Below are positions 9,292 to 18,676 of a stretch of 64,000 bases of DNA, piece by piece. The notes below the pieces were generated by a model, which saw only the letters and a list, made by a program, of their open reading frames with translations, did no database searches and was not told the DNA's origin. The stretch covers positions 456,001-520,000 of the forward strand of contig NZ_LN614827.1 of NCBI RefSeq assembly GCF_000953135.1, in the 5' to 3' direction. The DNA comes from Legionella fallonii LLAP-10 (lineage in GTDB: Bacteria; Pseudomonadota; Gammaproteobacteria; Legionellales; Legionellaceae). How positions within the stretch are numbered: the stretch's first letter is position 1; the number at the start of each line of letters is the position of its first letter. Position numbers and translations under genes: made by a program.

Positions 9292-10008
9292 ATGCATACT
9301 TCGAATTATATTTATCACGATGGCAACCATGAACTACATGGATTTATAGCCTATGATGACGAACACAAGCATCCTCGACCTGCTGTGATTGTGGCTCATG
9401 ATTGGAGTGGGCGGAATGAGTTTGCGTGTCAAAAAGCAACATTACTTGCAAAAATGGGGTATGTTGGCTTTGCCTTAGATATGTACGGACATGGCCGTGT
9501 TGGCTCTACTATCGAAGAAAAGGAAGAACTAATGGCGCCCTTAGCGGATAATCGTGAGATGTTACGCGATAGAATAAATGCCGCATTCAATGCCCTTATT
9601 ACTAGGCCTGAAGTAGATAAAAATTGCGTTGCCGTAATTGGCTTTTGCTTTGGCGGTTTGTGTGCATTGGATTTAGCTCGCTCAGGAGCCGATATTAAAG
9701 GCGCAGTGAGTTTTCATGGCCTGTTAGGAAAACCAGATAACCTCGAAGCCAAAAAAATTAAGGCTAAAGTTTTAGCATTGCACGGATATGATGACCCTAT
9801 GGTTAGCCCTGATGCAGTTAATGCCTTTTGCCAAGAAATGACAGAGGCAGATGTGGATTGGCAAGTACATATGTATGGACACGTTCAACATGGTTTTACC
9901 AATCCTCAAGCCCATGATACTAATTTGGGAATTATTTACAATCAAATGGCGGAGCAACGTTCGTGGCAGGCGATGACTAATTTCTTACATGAAATTTTTA
10001 AAATTTGA
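9292..10008 (+). CDS. Dienelactone hydrolase family protein
   Basis: A 238-residue alpha/beta hydrolase with a cysteine nucleophile elbow GFCFGG (about 117-122), the mark of the dienelactone hydrolase family, plus an acidic segment HGYDDPMVSPDA (about 164-175) and the catalytic His in VQHGFTNP (about 201-208). In other bacteria these enzymes open lactone rings or hydrolyse small esters; the substrate here is unknown. It stands alone, with a hairpin-containing spacer before pycA. Confidence 0.85.
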   Translation: MHTSNYIYHDGNHELHGFIAYDDEHKHPRPAVIVAHDWSGRNEFACQKATLLAKMGYVGFALDMYGHGRVGSTIEEKEELMAPLADNREMLRDRINAAFNALITRPEVDKNCVAVIGFCFGGLCALDLARSGADIKGAVSFHGLLGKPDNLEAKKIKAKVLALHGYDDPMVSPDAVNAFCQEMTEADVDWQVHMYGHVQHGFTNPQAHDTNLGIIYNQMAEQRSWQAMTNFLHEIFKI

Positions 10009-10028
10009 AAAAACATGTTGAGCATTAG

Positions 10029-10075
10029 ACCTCTCCGGCAACTCGTCCCCTCAGTGGCGTTTCCGAAGAGGTTCA
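10029..10075 (+). terminator. Long imperfect hairpin after the dienelactone hydrolase gene
   Basis: acctctccgg is followed after about 25 bases by ccgaagaggt, giving a 10-bp stem with one G-T wobble. There is no T-run directly after it, so it is only a possible terminator or mRNA-stabilising structure. Confidence 0.35.
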
Positions 10076-10117
10076 TTGGTTCTTAACTCAACGTGAATAG
10101 TTGGTATAAGGGATTAA

Positions 10118-11536
10118 ATGTTTAAGAAAATTCTGGTAGCAAATCGTGGTGAAATTGCTGTGCGTATAGTCCGTGCTTGCAAGGAAATGGGTATTATCCC
10201 TGTCGCCATATACAGTAAAGCAGATCAGTTCTCCCTTCACGTGAAAAGGGCATCTTATGCGCATTGTTTGAGTAAGAAGCCTCTTGATGCCTATCTTAAT
10301 GGACAAAGAATAATAGAGTGTGCCAAGGCCAATGGATGCGAAGCCATCCATCCTGGTTATGGTTTTCTATCAGAAAATGTTGAATTTGCAGCAGCTTGTG
10401 AAAAGGCTGGCATAGTCTTTATTGGTCCATCATCTGCAGTTATTGCTACTATGGGGTCAAAAATTGCAGCAAGAGAGGCGATACGCAAAATAGGTATTCC
10501 AAGTATTCCTGGTAGTGAGGGAAATTTAGATACAGTCGAAGATGCCGTATCATGCGCTAAAGCGCTAGGATATCCCGTAATGCTTAAGGCCACTTTCGGG
10601 GGGGGCGGCAGGGGAATCCGGTTATGCCATGACGTCAGTCAAGTGAGGCAACAATTTGCTCGTGTTCAATCCGAGGCTGAGAAATCATTTGGCAATGCTC
10701 ATATTTATATGGAGCGCTATATTGCTAATCCCCGTCATATAGAAGTTCAAATTTTAGGAGATCATTTTGGTAAAGTTCTTCATCTTTTTGAGCGAGACTG
10801 TTCAATACAACGTCGGCATCAAAAATTAGTCGAAATTGCACCGGCACCTTGCCTGGATAATGAGATCAGAGCTCAACTTTATCAATATGCGATAAGGGCT
10901 GCTCAAGGAGTAGGATATACCAATGCGGGCACAATTGAATTCATTCTAGATGAGCAGAACAATCCCTATTTTCTAGAAATGAACACTAGATTACAGGTTG
11001 AGCACCCTGTAACAGAGCAAATCACTGGGATTGATATAGTGCAACAGCAAATACTGATTGCTGCAGGGGAACCATTGGCTATGACCCAGGAGCAAATTAC
11101 TCGTAATGGATATGCCATAGAATTCCGTATCAATGCAGAAGATCCGCAAAATGATTTTTTACCCAGTTTCGGACGCATTACTCGCTACTATGCTCCTGGT
11201 GGGCCAGGGGTTAGAACTGATAGCGCTATTTATACCGGCTACGATATTCCACCGGACTATGATTCTCTTTGTGCAAAATTAACTGCGTGGGCCTTGGATT
11301 GGGAATCTGTATTGCGCCGTGCGCGACGTGCTTTAGATGAAATGCGTATGTTTGGAGTTAAAACAACTATTCCTTATTATCTCGAGATGATTCAATCTGA
11401 AGAGTTTCAACGCGGTATATTTACTACCAGTTTAATTGATACTCACCCAGAATGGTTAAAATATTCTAATAAATCACTACCCCAACATAAGGCGGCGGTT
11501 ATTGCTGCAGCAATTACTATGTATCACCAAAAATAA
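10118..11536 (+). CDS. pycA: Biotin carboxylase subunit, PycA-type (pyruvate carboxylase subunit A)
   Basis: A 472-residue biotin carboxylase: N-terminal MFKKILVANRGEIAVRI, glycine-rich ATP-grasp loop GGGGRGIR (about residues 163-170) and active-site segment EMNTRLQVEHPVTE (about 287-300). The C-terminus (KTTIPYY...DTHPE) matches the two-subunit pyruvate carboxylase A subunit of Pseudomonas more than AccC, and no accB lies next to it. It would carboxylate biotin on a separate OadA/PycB-type subunit to make oxaloacetate. The alternative is an AccC paralogue. A strong terminator follows. Confidence 0.72.
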   Translation: MFKKILVANRGEIAVRIVRACKEMGIIPVAIYSKADQFSLHVKRASYAHCLSKKPLDAYLNGQRIIECAKANGCEAIHPGYGFLSENVEFAAACEKAGIVFIGPSSAVIATMGSKIAAREAIRKIGIPSIPGSEGNLDTVEDAVSCAKALGYPVMLKATFGGGGRGIRLCHDVSQVRQQFARVQSEAEKSFGNAHIYMERYIANPRHIEVQILGDHFGKVLHLFERDCSIQRRHQKLVEIAPAPCLDNEIRAQLYQYAIRAAQGVGYTNAGTIEFILDEQNNPYFLEMNTRLQVEHPVTEQITGIDIVQQQILIAAGEPLAMTQEQITRNGYAIEFRINAEDPQNDFLPSFGRITRYYAPGGPGVRTDSAIYTGYDIPPDYDSLCAKLTAWALDWESVLRRARRALDEMRMFGVKTTIPYYLEMIQSEEFQRGIFTTSLIDTHPEWLKYSNKSLPQHKAAVIAAAITMYHQK

Positions 11537-11617
11537 AATAATTATAGGAACTAGGCAAAAAAGTTGAATAGAACCCCGCCAAGTATTAATATGTCAGACA
11601 TACTGTTGCTTGAAGGT

Positions 11618-11672
11618 GACGAATCATTACATCCAATAAAATTATTGGATGTAATGGCGTTCGTCTTTTTTC
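11618..11672 (+). terminator. Rho-independent terminator after pycA
   Basis: A 15-bp perfect stem (11625-11639 with 11642-11656) is extended outward by gacgaa/ttcgtc (11618-11623 with 11660-11665) and followed by a run of Ts from 11666. It separates pycA from the synthetase gene. Confidence 0.85.
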
Positions 11673-11803
11673 TTCTTGTATAAATCTCCTACTAGTGTCT
11701 CTAAGTACGCTATAATTAGGTATGCGCGTTTGTCTATTTCTTTAAAAATGTGCATCGCACCATTTTATTATAGAAAAATAGAGGTTTGGTAGGAGTAACT
11801 AAT

Positions 11804-14800
11804 ATGGGTGCTTTAACCGGTAAAAATTCTATGCAACTTCATCATTTTTTTGAAGAATCAGTCAAAAATTATCCAAACAATATAGCATTAATCTGTGAGA
11901 ATGCCTTTATTTCATATCAAGAATTAGAGAACCGTTCTAATCAATTAGCGCACTATTTGTATTCGCAAAATATTAGTAAAGGAGGTATCGTTGGTATACT
12001 CTTGGAGCGCTCCATCGATTGTTATATTGCTATTTTAGCGGCATTAAAAATTGGTGCTGCCTATGTTCCAATAGACTCGGATTATCCTGATGAACGTATT
12101 AATTACATTTTTACTGATTTAGCATTTGATGCTGTATTGACATCCTCCTATCAATATAAACAAAAAAATCTTAATTGGCCAAGTACTTTTATTCTTGATG
12201 AACTCAGTACAATCGTTTCATCTCAATCCACAGATAAATTGCCGAGCGTTCAGCAGGCCAATGATATCGATAATTTGTGTTACATCATTTACACATCAGG
12301 TTCTACCGGTAAACCTAAAGGTGTAGAAGTAACTCATAAAAATATATGTCATTATGTTCGTGTCGCCAGTGATCTTTATGAAATGTCTGAAAGAGATAGA
12401 GTCTATCAGGGATTTTCATTGGCATTTGATGCTTCTTTAGAAGAAGTATGGATGGCTTTTGCTAATGGTGCTGCTCTTATTGCCTGTACTGAGAAAGAAG
12501 TGCGCTCCGGTCTTGGTTTGATTTCATTCTTAAAACATCATCAAGTCAGTGTTTTTTCTACAGTACCAACTTTACTGTCTTCATTAGAGGGGCAACTCCC
12601 CAATTTACGATTATTAATTTTAGGCGGTGAAACCTGTTCTGCCAATTTAGTTAAACGTTGGAGTAGGCCAGGTCTGAAGATCATGAATACGTATGGTCCT
12701 ACCGAGGCGACTGTAATTGCTACATCTGCAGAATGTCATCCGGATAAAGAAGTGACTATAGGTAAGCCACTACCCGGCTATGAAGTATTTATAGTCGATG
12801 AATGTCTCAATGAAGTTACAGTTGGTAACGAAGGGGAGCTGTGTATTGCGGGGCCTGCAGTAGCTCGAGGATATGTGAATCGACCAGAAAGTACTCAGGA
12901 AAAGTTTGTTTTAAATCCTAAAGATAAAAACCAGCGTTGGTATAAAACAGGGGATCTTGCCTCAAAAGACATTCATGGTAATCTTCATTTTGCTGGTCGA
13001 GTCGATGATCAAGTGAAGTTGCGTGGGTTTCGTATCGAGCTCAATGAAATTGAAGCTGTAATAATGGGGTTTTCCGGTGTTACGCAAGCAGCAGTTTCTT
13101 TACAAACATTGGATCAACCTGCTTTGGCTGCTTATCTCACTTTAGACAAAGCTAAGCATTTTGATTTAGATCAATTTAAAGCTTATTTGCGCAATACCTT
13201 GCCTAATTATATGGTTCCCTGCTTTATTGAAATATTGGACGCATTTCCTTTATTAGCGAGCGGTAAAATAAATAGAAAAGAACTTCCGAAACCAACAGCA
13301 ATTAAAACTAACAAACCCTATCAAGCACCTACGACAGAATTAGAAAAGGACATTTCAGAGGTTTGGGAAAAGATTTTGGAATGTTCCTCGGCTTCCATTG
13401 ATGCGGATTTCTTTTATGATCTAGGTGGACATTCATTGCTTGCTGCTAAGGTTGTTTCTAATTTACGTCAGCTCCCTAAACTGAAGAATATATCCATTTT
13501 GGATTTATATAAAAATCCTACTATTAGCCAACTTGCAAAGAAATTCTCTAATTCTAATGCAAGTTTGGGTAACGAAGAGAGCATTCCCAGAGAAAAATAT
13601 AGAGCACCGCAGTGGAAATATTATTTATGTGGTTTTGCTCAATTATTTGGCATTTTGTTTCAGTATGCTTTAAGCACGTGGCAATTGCTGGCTGTTGCAT
13701 TACTTTATGCATTGAATTCAGCTGAGTTTTCACTTATCTCTCGGGAGACGCAGATAGGACTTTTTGCGCTGTTTTTGTTTCTTCCTATCATTTCTGTGAT
13801 AATCCCCGTGAGCTTGAAATGGTTATTGCTGGGAAGAGTTAAGCCGGGACAATATCCACTTTGGGGGTGGTTTTATTTTCGCTGGTGGTTGGTTCATCAA
13901 CTGTTAAGAACTTTATATTTAAATAAATATTTGCCTGGGACTCCATTAAACAGAATATATTATCGTTTATTAGGGGCTAAAGTTGGCAAGAATTGTCATA
14001 TAGGCACCACGCTAATTGGTGTTCCTGATTTATTAACCATAGGTGATAATTGCTCCATAGGTATTGATGTAAAATTAAACGGTTACAAGGTAGAGGACGG
14101 CTGGCTTAAAATAGGCGGTATTAATTTAGGGGTTAATTCGTACATAGGTTCTCGTTCCGTTATCGATATCAATACCCAGGTAGAGGACAATGTGGTACTG
14201 GAAGAAATGTCTATGCTACCTGCTAATGTCTTAATTCCTAAGGGAGCTTATTATGCTGGTTCTCCTGCTGTTCCAAGCGTTCTTCCTCCCGATCACATAA
14301 CTAGACAAAAGGTAGAAGTAGAAGAGTCTTCTACGCTGGAAAATACCTGTTTTGGTATTTTGCATTATCTGGGCATACAATTTTTGATGATTATGTACAC
14401 TTTATGCTTTTTACCCAGTGTATCTCTTGTTACCTACTATTATGAACAAGGTAATTATTTAACGACGCTATTATTTGCTATTCCTGCAGGTACTATTTTA
14501 TTTCTAGGGTTGCATTATCTTTCTATCATTATATGTAAAAAAATAATTTTGGATAAGATAAAACCAGGTCGATATCCCATTAGGAGTCTTTATTATTTTC
14601 GCTATTGGCTTGTTGCAAGAATGCTAGATGAGGGTGAAGTATTTATCCTGTCAGATTCTCTTTATATGCCAATGTTTATGCGTTTACTTGGAGCAAAACT
14701 GGGTAAACGTGTGGAAATGGGAGAAACACCTCATATTATTCCCGATTTAGTGACTATTAAAGATGGAGGTTTTTCCGCCAGTGCTGTTGCTATGGCGTGG

Positions 14801-15811
14801 CCCAAGGTTTACAACGATTCAATTACTTATGCCCCTGTAATTGTGGGGGAAAAAGGCTTTCTTGGTAACTTTAGTGTACTGCCTGGAGATAAAAAAATTG
14901 GCGATGGTGGATTGTTGGGAACCCTTTCAATTGCTCCAGAGGGTAATCAATCTGCTGAGGTTAATACTGCATGGCTTGGCTCTCCAGCCGTATTTTTACC
15001 GAAACGTGAATTATTCGTAGGATATTCTGATAAAGAAACATATAACCCATCAAAGAAAATTTATTGTACTCGGTTAGCAATAGAGTTTTTTAGGATTATT
15101 CTTCCTACTATGTTTTCTCTGGTTATCCTATTTAATTTAATTGTTGTAATGAATTTTATGTTGGCTCACAGCTCCTGGTTCGTGACCGCGTTGACCTTAC
15201 CAGTTGCTGAGTTGTTTAGTGTTCTTGGACTTATAGGACTGCTGGTAGGTTTAAAATGGATGCTTTTAGGACGATTGAAGCCTTTGACCAAGCCTATTTG
15301 GGACATCTTTATATGGAAAAATGATATAGTTGAATATTCATTCAATTATTTTATGTGCTCTTACTTTGTTGAGTTAGCCTTGGGAACTCCTTATGCGTTT
15401 TTAGTCCCTCGCTGTTTGGGGAGTAAAGTTGGAAAACGTGCTTATACTGACACTGTTTCATTTTCAGAGTTCGATTTGATTAGCATTGGAGATGATGTCT
15501 GTCTGAATTCTGATGTGACGATACAAACACATTTATATGAGGACCGAATATTTAAAGTATCTAATGTTGTTATTAGCTCTGGATGTAACGTTGGAGTCGC
15601 ATCAATAGTTCTTTATAACACCTTGATGGAGGAAAACGCCACTTTAGGTAGTCTTTCTCTGTTGATGAAAGGTGAACGTCTTCCTGCTAATACTGAGTGG
15701 GCTGGAATTCCAGCACAATCTACTTTAGTTACAGGAAACTTGCATCCAGTACATCAGGCAGATACAGAGGTTGTGGGAGCTACAGGCCAAGTTATTCCCG
15801 AGCTACTATAG
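11804..15811 (+). CDS. Pls/PosA-family nonribosomal peptide synthetase
   Basis: A 1335-residue multidomain protein. The adenylation domain (about 1-510) has YIIYTSGSTGKPKG, NTYGPTEATV and YKTGD; the carrier domain has LGGHSLL with its phosphopantetheine Ser at about 544. A long membrane part follows, with about six hydrophobic segments and three hexapeptide/left-handed beta-helix units near 730-820, 960-1060 and 1200-1305, each preceded by a membrane segment and a G-R-(V/I/L)-KPG-like motif. This is the layout of epsilon-poly-lysine synthetase (Pls). The substrate position after FDASL is Glu, which might favour a basic amino acid (inference). ATG 11804 has AGGAGT upstream. The gene stands alone, so the product and its use are unknown. 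Confidence 0.85.
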   Translation: MGALTGKNSMQLHHFFEESVKNYPNNIALICENAFISYQELENRSNQLAHYLYSQNISKGGIVGILLERSIDCYIAILAALKIGAAYVPIDSDYPDERINYIFTDLAFDAVLTSSYQYKQKNLNWPSTFILDELSTIVSSQSTDKLPSVQQANDIDNLCYIIYTSGSTGKPKGVEVTHKNICHYVRVASDLYEMSERDRVYQGFSLAFDASLEEVWMAFANGAALIACTEKEVRSGLGLISFLKHHQVSVFSTVPTLLSSLEGQLPNLRLLILGGETCSANLVKRWSRPGLKIMNTYGPTEATVIATSAECHPDKEVTIGKPLPGYEVFIVDECLNEVTVGNEGELCIAGPAVARGYVNRPESTQEKFVLNPKDKNQRWYKTGDLASKDIHGNLHFAGRVDDQVKLRGFRIELNEIEAVIMGFSGVTQAAVSLQTLDQPALAAYLTLDKAKHFDLDQFKAYLRNTLPNYMVPCFIEILDAFPLLASGKINRKELPKPTAIKTNKPYQAPTTELEKDISEVWEKILECSSASIDADFFYDLGGHSLLAAKVVSNLRQLPKLKNISILDLYKNPTISQLAKKFSNSNASLGNEESIPREKYRAPQWKYYLCGFAQLFGILFQYALSTWQLLAVALLYALNSAEFSLISRETQIGLFALFLFLPIISVIIPVSLKWLLLGRVKPGQYPLWGWFYFRWWLVHQLLRTLYLNKYLPGTPLNRIYYRLLGAKVGKNCHIGTTLIGVPDLLTIGDNCSIGIDVKLNGYKVEDGWLKIGGINLGVNSYIGSRSVIDINTQVEDNVVLEEMSMLPANVLIPKGAYYAGSPAVPSVLPPDHITRQKVEVEESSTLENTCFGILHYLGIQFLMIMYTLCFLPSVSLVTYYYEQGNYLTTLLFAIPAGTILFLGLHYLSIIICKKIILDKIKPGRYPIRSLYYFRYWLVARMLDEGEVFILSDSLYMPMFMRLLGAKLGKRVEMGETPHIIPDLVTIKDGGFSASAVAMAWPKVYNDSITYAPVIVGEKGFLGNFSVLPGDKKIGDGGLLGTLSIAPEGNQSAEVNTAWLGSPAVFLPKRELFVGYSDKETYNPSKKIYCTRLAIEFFRIILPTMFSLVILFNLIVVMNFMLAHSSWFVTALTLPVAELFSVLGLIGLLVGLKWMLLGRLKPLTKPIWDIFIWKNDIVEYSFNYFMCSYFVELALGTPYAFLVPRCLGSKVGKRAYTDTVSFSEFDLISIGDDVCLNSDVTIQTHLYEDRIFKVSNVVISSGCNVGVASIVLYNTLMEENATLGSLSLLMKGERLPANTEWAGIPAQSTLVTGNLHPVHQADTEVVGATGQVIPELL

Positions 15812-15993
15812 GTATCTATCAGTTCTTTGTGATGCCTTTATAGATGGAAAATGGCCTCTTGGAATGCCAGGAGATCTACAATCGTAGGTTATTGTTATTG
15901 AAATGCATCGGTTTATTTTTTCTTATAAGGAGAATTAGGAAGAAATAAATGCCCGAAGCACCTTGTTCCTCGTTATCGAGCTGGATTTAATTT

Positions 15994-16545
15994 TTAAGGT
16001 ATTACCGTCAAGTCTAAATCGGCTTCTATATGTTCTATTATAATTTTTATTCTTTGCTCTACAGGAATTGCCGGAAGTTCAATCAGTTGGTAGCCGAGAG
16101 TAGCGTAAGCTTCAAAAATAAGCTCACCTATTCTTTTTGCACTGAGTTGGTCTTCAACTCGAACGGCATCATAGACTATGGGTAATTGATGGCAATAAAA
16201 GATTTTTTTATATTGAGCATGCTGGAACGCATTCATTATCTGCGTTGTATTTAAATGATAATAATGAAAGTATCCTAAGCTGTCAGTTGCTCCTCTATCG
16301 AAAAAGATGAGCTGATTTCTTTGAAGACGTCTTTCTCGTTTTAAAACATTTGCCAAAATTCCCCTTTGTAGCTGATGATTATAGTGATGTAGATCGTCCA
16401 ATGTATAATTATTGGCAAGTAATTTCTCAATATACTCTCTCGCCACCTCGGGGGCTATGGTATAACCCGCTGCAGCTAAGTGGTTAATTAATGTGGTTTT
16501 TCCGGACGAGGGAGCACCAGTAATTACATACCAATTTGTTTGCAT
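15994..16545 (-). CDS. AAA_28-type P-loop ATPase/kinase-like protein
   Basis: A small cytoplasmic NTPase of about 183 residues, starting MQTNWYVITGAPSSGKTT with Walker A GAPSSGKT at about 9-16. A helical stretch EVAREYIEKLL and the segment FFDRGATDSLGY (Walker B-like, with DRG) follow, as in the AAA_28 family of nucleotide or nucleoside kinases. The start at 16545 has AGGA about 9 bases upstream; a longer frame to 16605 lacks support. The substrate is unknown. It shows no clear operon link. Confidence 0.75.
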   Translation of the reverse strand: MQTNWYVITGAPSSGKTTLINHLAAAGYTIAPEVAREYIEKLLANNYTLDDLHHYNHQLQRGILANVLKRERRLQRNQLIFFDRGATDSLGYFHYYHLNTTQIMNAFQHAQYKKIFYCHQLPIVYDAVRVEDQLSAKRIGELIFEAYATLGYQLIELPAIPVEQRIKIIIEHIEADLDLTVIP

Positions 16546-16717
16546 ATATTCATCCTGAATAAAATGTTTCGTTGAGCAATTTATCTTAGCGTAAGGTGCT
16601 ATCATTCCATTCTGTACGTATGGAGAAAAAAAGTAAAATCACAACAGCATATAATTAATATTATAGGAGTAAAAATAGTAATATTTGGTCGGTTATCAAC
16701 CTAAAATGTGAGTTTCC

Positions 16718-16860
16718 CGTAGGTCGGGCAACCGTATAGCCGACACTTGAAATTGATGAGAACAAGGAATATGGCTGTGACTAGATCTGGCATCTGCGGG
16801 TGATTCGAGATGGGAATTACAATAAGGATATTTTGTCGGGCTATTTGTAGCCCGACCTGG
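16718..16860. repeat. Paired inverted REP/BIME-like element
   Basis: The left end gtaggtcgggc (16719-16729) and right end gcccgacctgg (16850-16860) are inverted copies of one another, about 120 bp apart. Each also forms its own hairpin: gtcgggc/gccgac at 16723-16744 and a 9-bp stem gtcgggcta/tagcccgac at 16835-16856. Two palindromes facing each other is the structure of BIME elements. It lies downstream of panC and could end that transcript, although no T-run follows on the minus strand. Confidence 0.5.
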
Positions 16861-16885
16861 ATTGACTCATGAATTACTGGTTGAT

Positions 16886-17650
16886 TTATAGCAGCGAATA
16901 ATTATCAATTAAACGAATATCACCTATTACAACAGCAGCAAATCGTCTATTTTGATATTCTTCAACATACTCAACCTTGATTCCTAAGGTAGTTAGTTCT
17001 TCAACGATTAAGTCACAAGGTTTGTCTTGTTGGTGGAATAGAGCCGCAAATTGGTTTGCAAGAACTTTTTGTTCCTGATTTAATCGGGTGTTGCGGGAAC
17101 TATAGGCTAATCCACTTGCTTCTCTTATGGTTGGACAGGATTTTATTTCTATATCCATAAAGAAAGCGTTAGCCATTCCTTGAATTAACCAATATTGTTG
17201 GTAATCTTTTTCCCCAAAATAGGCTCTATGTGGGCGAGTTAGCTGAAGTAATTTCATGACCACAGTCAATACCCCATTAAAATGTCCCGGACGGTGTTTA
17301 CCCTCCATCAATTGACAGAGTTTGTTTTCTTGAATCTGATAAGTATAACCATCTGCATAGATATCTTGATCTGTGGGCAATAGACAAAAATCTACTCCAG
17401 AGCGAGTCATTAGCTCTATATCTGCTTCTAACGTGCGTGGATAGTGAGTGAAATCGTCTAATTTATTAAATTGAGTTGGATTGATGAATAAACTGGAAAC
17501 AGTGTATTTATTTTCTTTTTGACTTGTTGAAAATAAAGAAGCGTGACCTGCGTGTAGGTTACCCATAGTGGGCACAAAGCCTAGGGTAGCGTCATTGGAT
17601 AGGCTTTTACGTAAGCCTATCCAATCGTTAAGGTTAGAAATAATTTGCAT
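16886..17650 (-). CDS. panC: Pantoate--beta-alanine ligase PanC
   Basis: Joins pantoate and beta-alanine with ATP to make pantothenate, in the cytoplasm. At 254 residues it is slightly short for the family (about 280). The nucleotide-binding motif [13 protein letters not shown] (about 26-38) and the segments [21 protein letters not shown] and [10 protein letters not shown] are clear. It lies 12 bp after panB in the same operon. No panD is present in this window, so the beta-alanine source must be elsewhere. Confidence 0.95.
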   Translation of the reverse strand: MQIISNLNDWIGLRKSLSNDATLGFVPTMGNLHAGHASLFSTSQKENKYTVSSLFINPTQFNKLDDFTHYPRTLEADIELMTRSGVDFCLLPTDQDIYADGYTYQIQENKLCQLMEGKHRPGHFNGVLTVVMKLLQLTRPHRAYFGEKDYQQYWLIQGMANAFFMDIEIKSCPTIREASGLAYSSRNTRLNQEQKVLANQFAALFHQQDKPCDLIVEELTTLGIKVEYVEEYQNRRFAAVVIGDIRLIDNYSLL

Positions 17651-17662
17651 CAGTATCTCTTC

Positions 17663-18451
17663 TTAAAAAGCATATTCTTCTGTAGGAAAATTAACCTGTT
17701 GTACCTGTTGTACATAGGTATTTAACGCATCAACAAAGATGTCTTTTCCCTGGGCATATTTTTTTACAAATTTAGGGTTAAATGATGTTTGTAAACCCAG
17801 CATATCGTGCCAAACAAGGACTTGGCCATCAGTATCTGAGCCCGCTCCAATGCCAATGGTAGGAATATTTAATATTTGAGTAATGGTTCGAGCAAGCGAC
17901 TGGGGAACACATTCAATGACGAGGGCAAAACAACCCGCTTGTTGTAAGTCCTTGGCTTGTTGTAATAATGCTTCTGCCTGTTCTTGATTTTTCCCCTGTA
18001 CTTTATAACCACCTAATTGATGAATAGATTGTGGTGTTAAGCCAATATGTCCCATGACCGGTACCCCTGCCTTAACTAAATAAGCAATGGTCTGACAGGT
18101 ATCTTCATCAGCTCCTTCTATTTTGATTGCATGAGCCCCAGCTTGTAATAAACTTTTAACTTGCTTCATGGTATGAGTAAGTGAAATTTTATGACTTAAG
18201 AAAGGCAGGTCACTAATTAGAAATTGTTTATTTAATCCTCGTGCTACTGCTTGAGTATGAAGAACCATCATGTCTATAGTCGCCATGATGGTAGTTTCAT
18301 GGCCATGAACAGCCATAGCCACCGAGTCACCTACCAATACGCAATCAATATTGGATTCAGCAACAATGCGGGCGGAAGGATAGTCATAACAGGTAATCAT
18401 AGAAATTTTGCTATGTTCCTGCTTTTTTCTTTTAAAGTCTTGGATTTTCAT
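17663..18451 (-). CDS. panB: 3-methyl-2-oxobutanoate hydroxymethyltransferase PanB
   Basis: First committed step of pantothenate synthesis: transfers a hydroxymethyl group to 2-oxoisovalerate. About 262 residues from MKIQDFKRKKQ, with conserved SMITCYDYPSARI, VLVGDSVAMAVHG, AHAIKIEGA and GHIGLTPQS. The start at 18451 is favoured because AAGGAGA lies about 7 bases upstream; the longer frame to 18559 adds 36 unlikely residues. It leads the panB-panC operon. Confidence 0.95.
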   Translation of the reverse strand: MKIQDFKRKKQEHSKISMITCYDYPSARIVAESNIDCVLVGDSVAMAVHGHETTIMATIDMMVLHTQAVARGLNKQFLISDLPFLSHKISLTHTMKQVKSLLQAGAHAIKIEGADEDTCQTIAYLVKAGVPVMGHIGLTPQSIHQLGGYKVQGKNQEQAEALLQQAKDLQQAGCFALVIECVPQSLARTITQILNIPTIGIGAGSDTDGQVLVWHDMLGLQTSFNPKFVKKYAQGKDIFVDALNTYVQQVQQVNFPTEEYAF

Positions 18452-18676
18452 ACGATTCTCCTTCTTGGGAGAAAACGAAAGGCCATAAAAAGAGTAATCT
18501 GTTTTACGGGTACCTGTCTCATGGATCAAGTCCTCCTCTATATTTAAAAGTAAAGTCACCGCCTGTAATAGGTCAGTGCGTCATTAGAATCATATAATTA
18601 AATGAGATGAAGGTGAATAGATTATTGCGACAATTTGTCTAATAGACTAGTTGTCTCTGGTGAAAGAGGCAGATAG

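Noticed and set aside
11748..11766. A 15/19 match to the phasin operator just before the synthetase gene
   Set aside because: A rough count suggests about one such match per 64 kb by chance in AT-rich DNA, and no metabolic link is evident.
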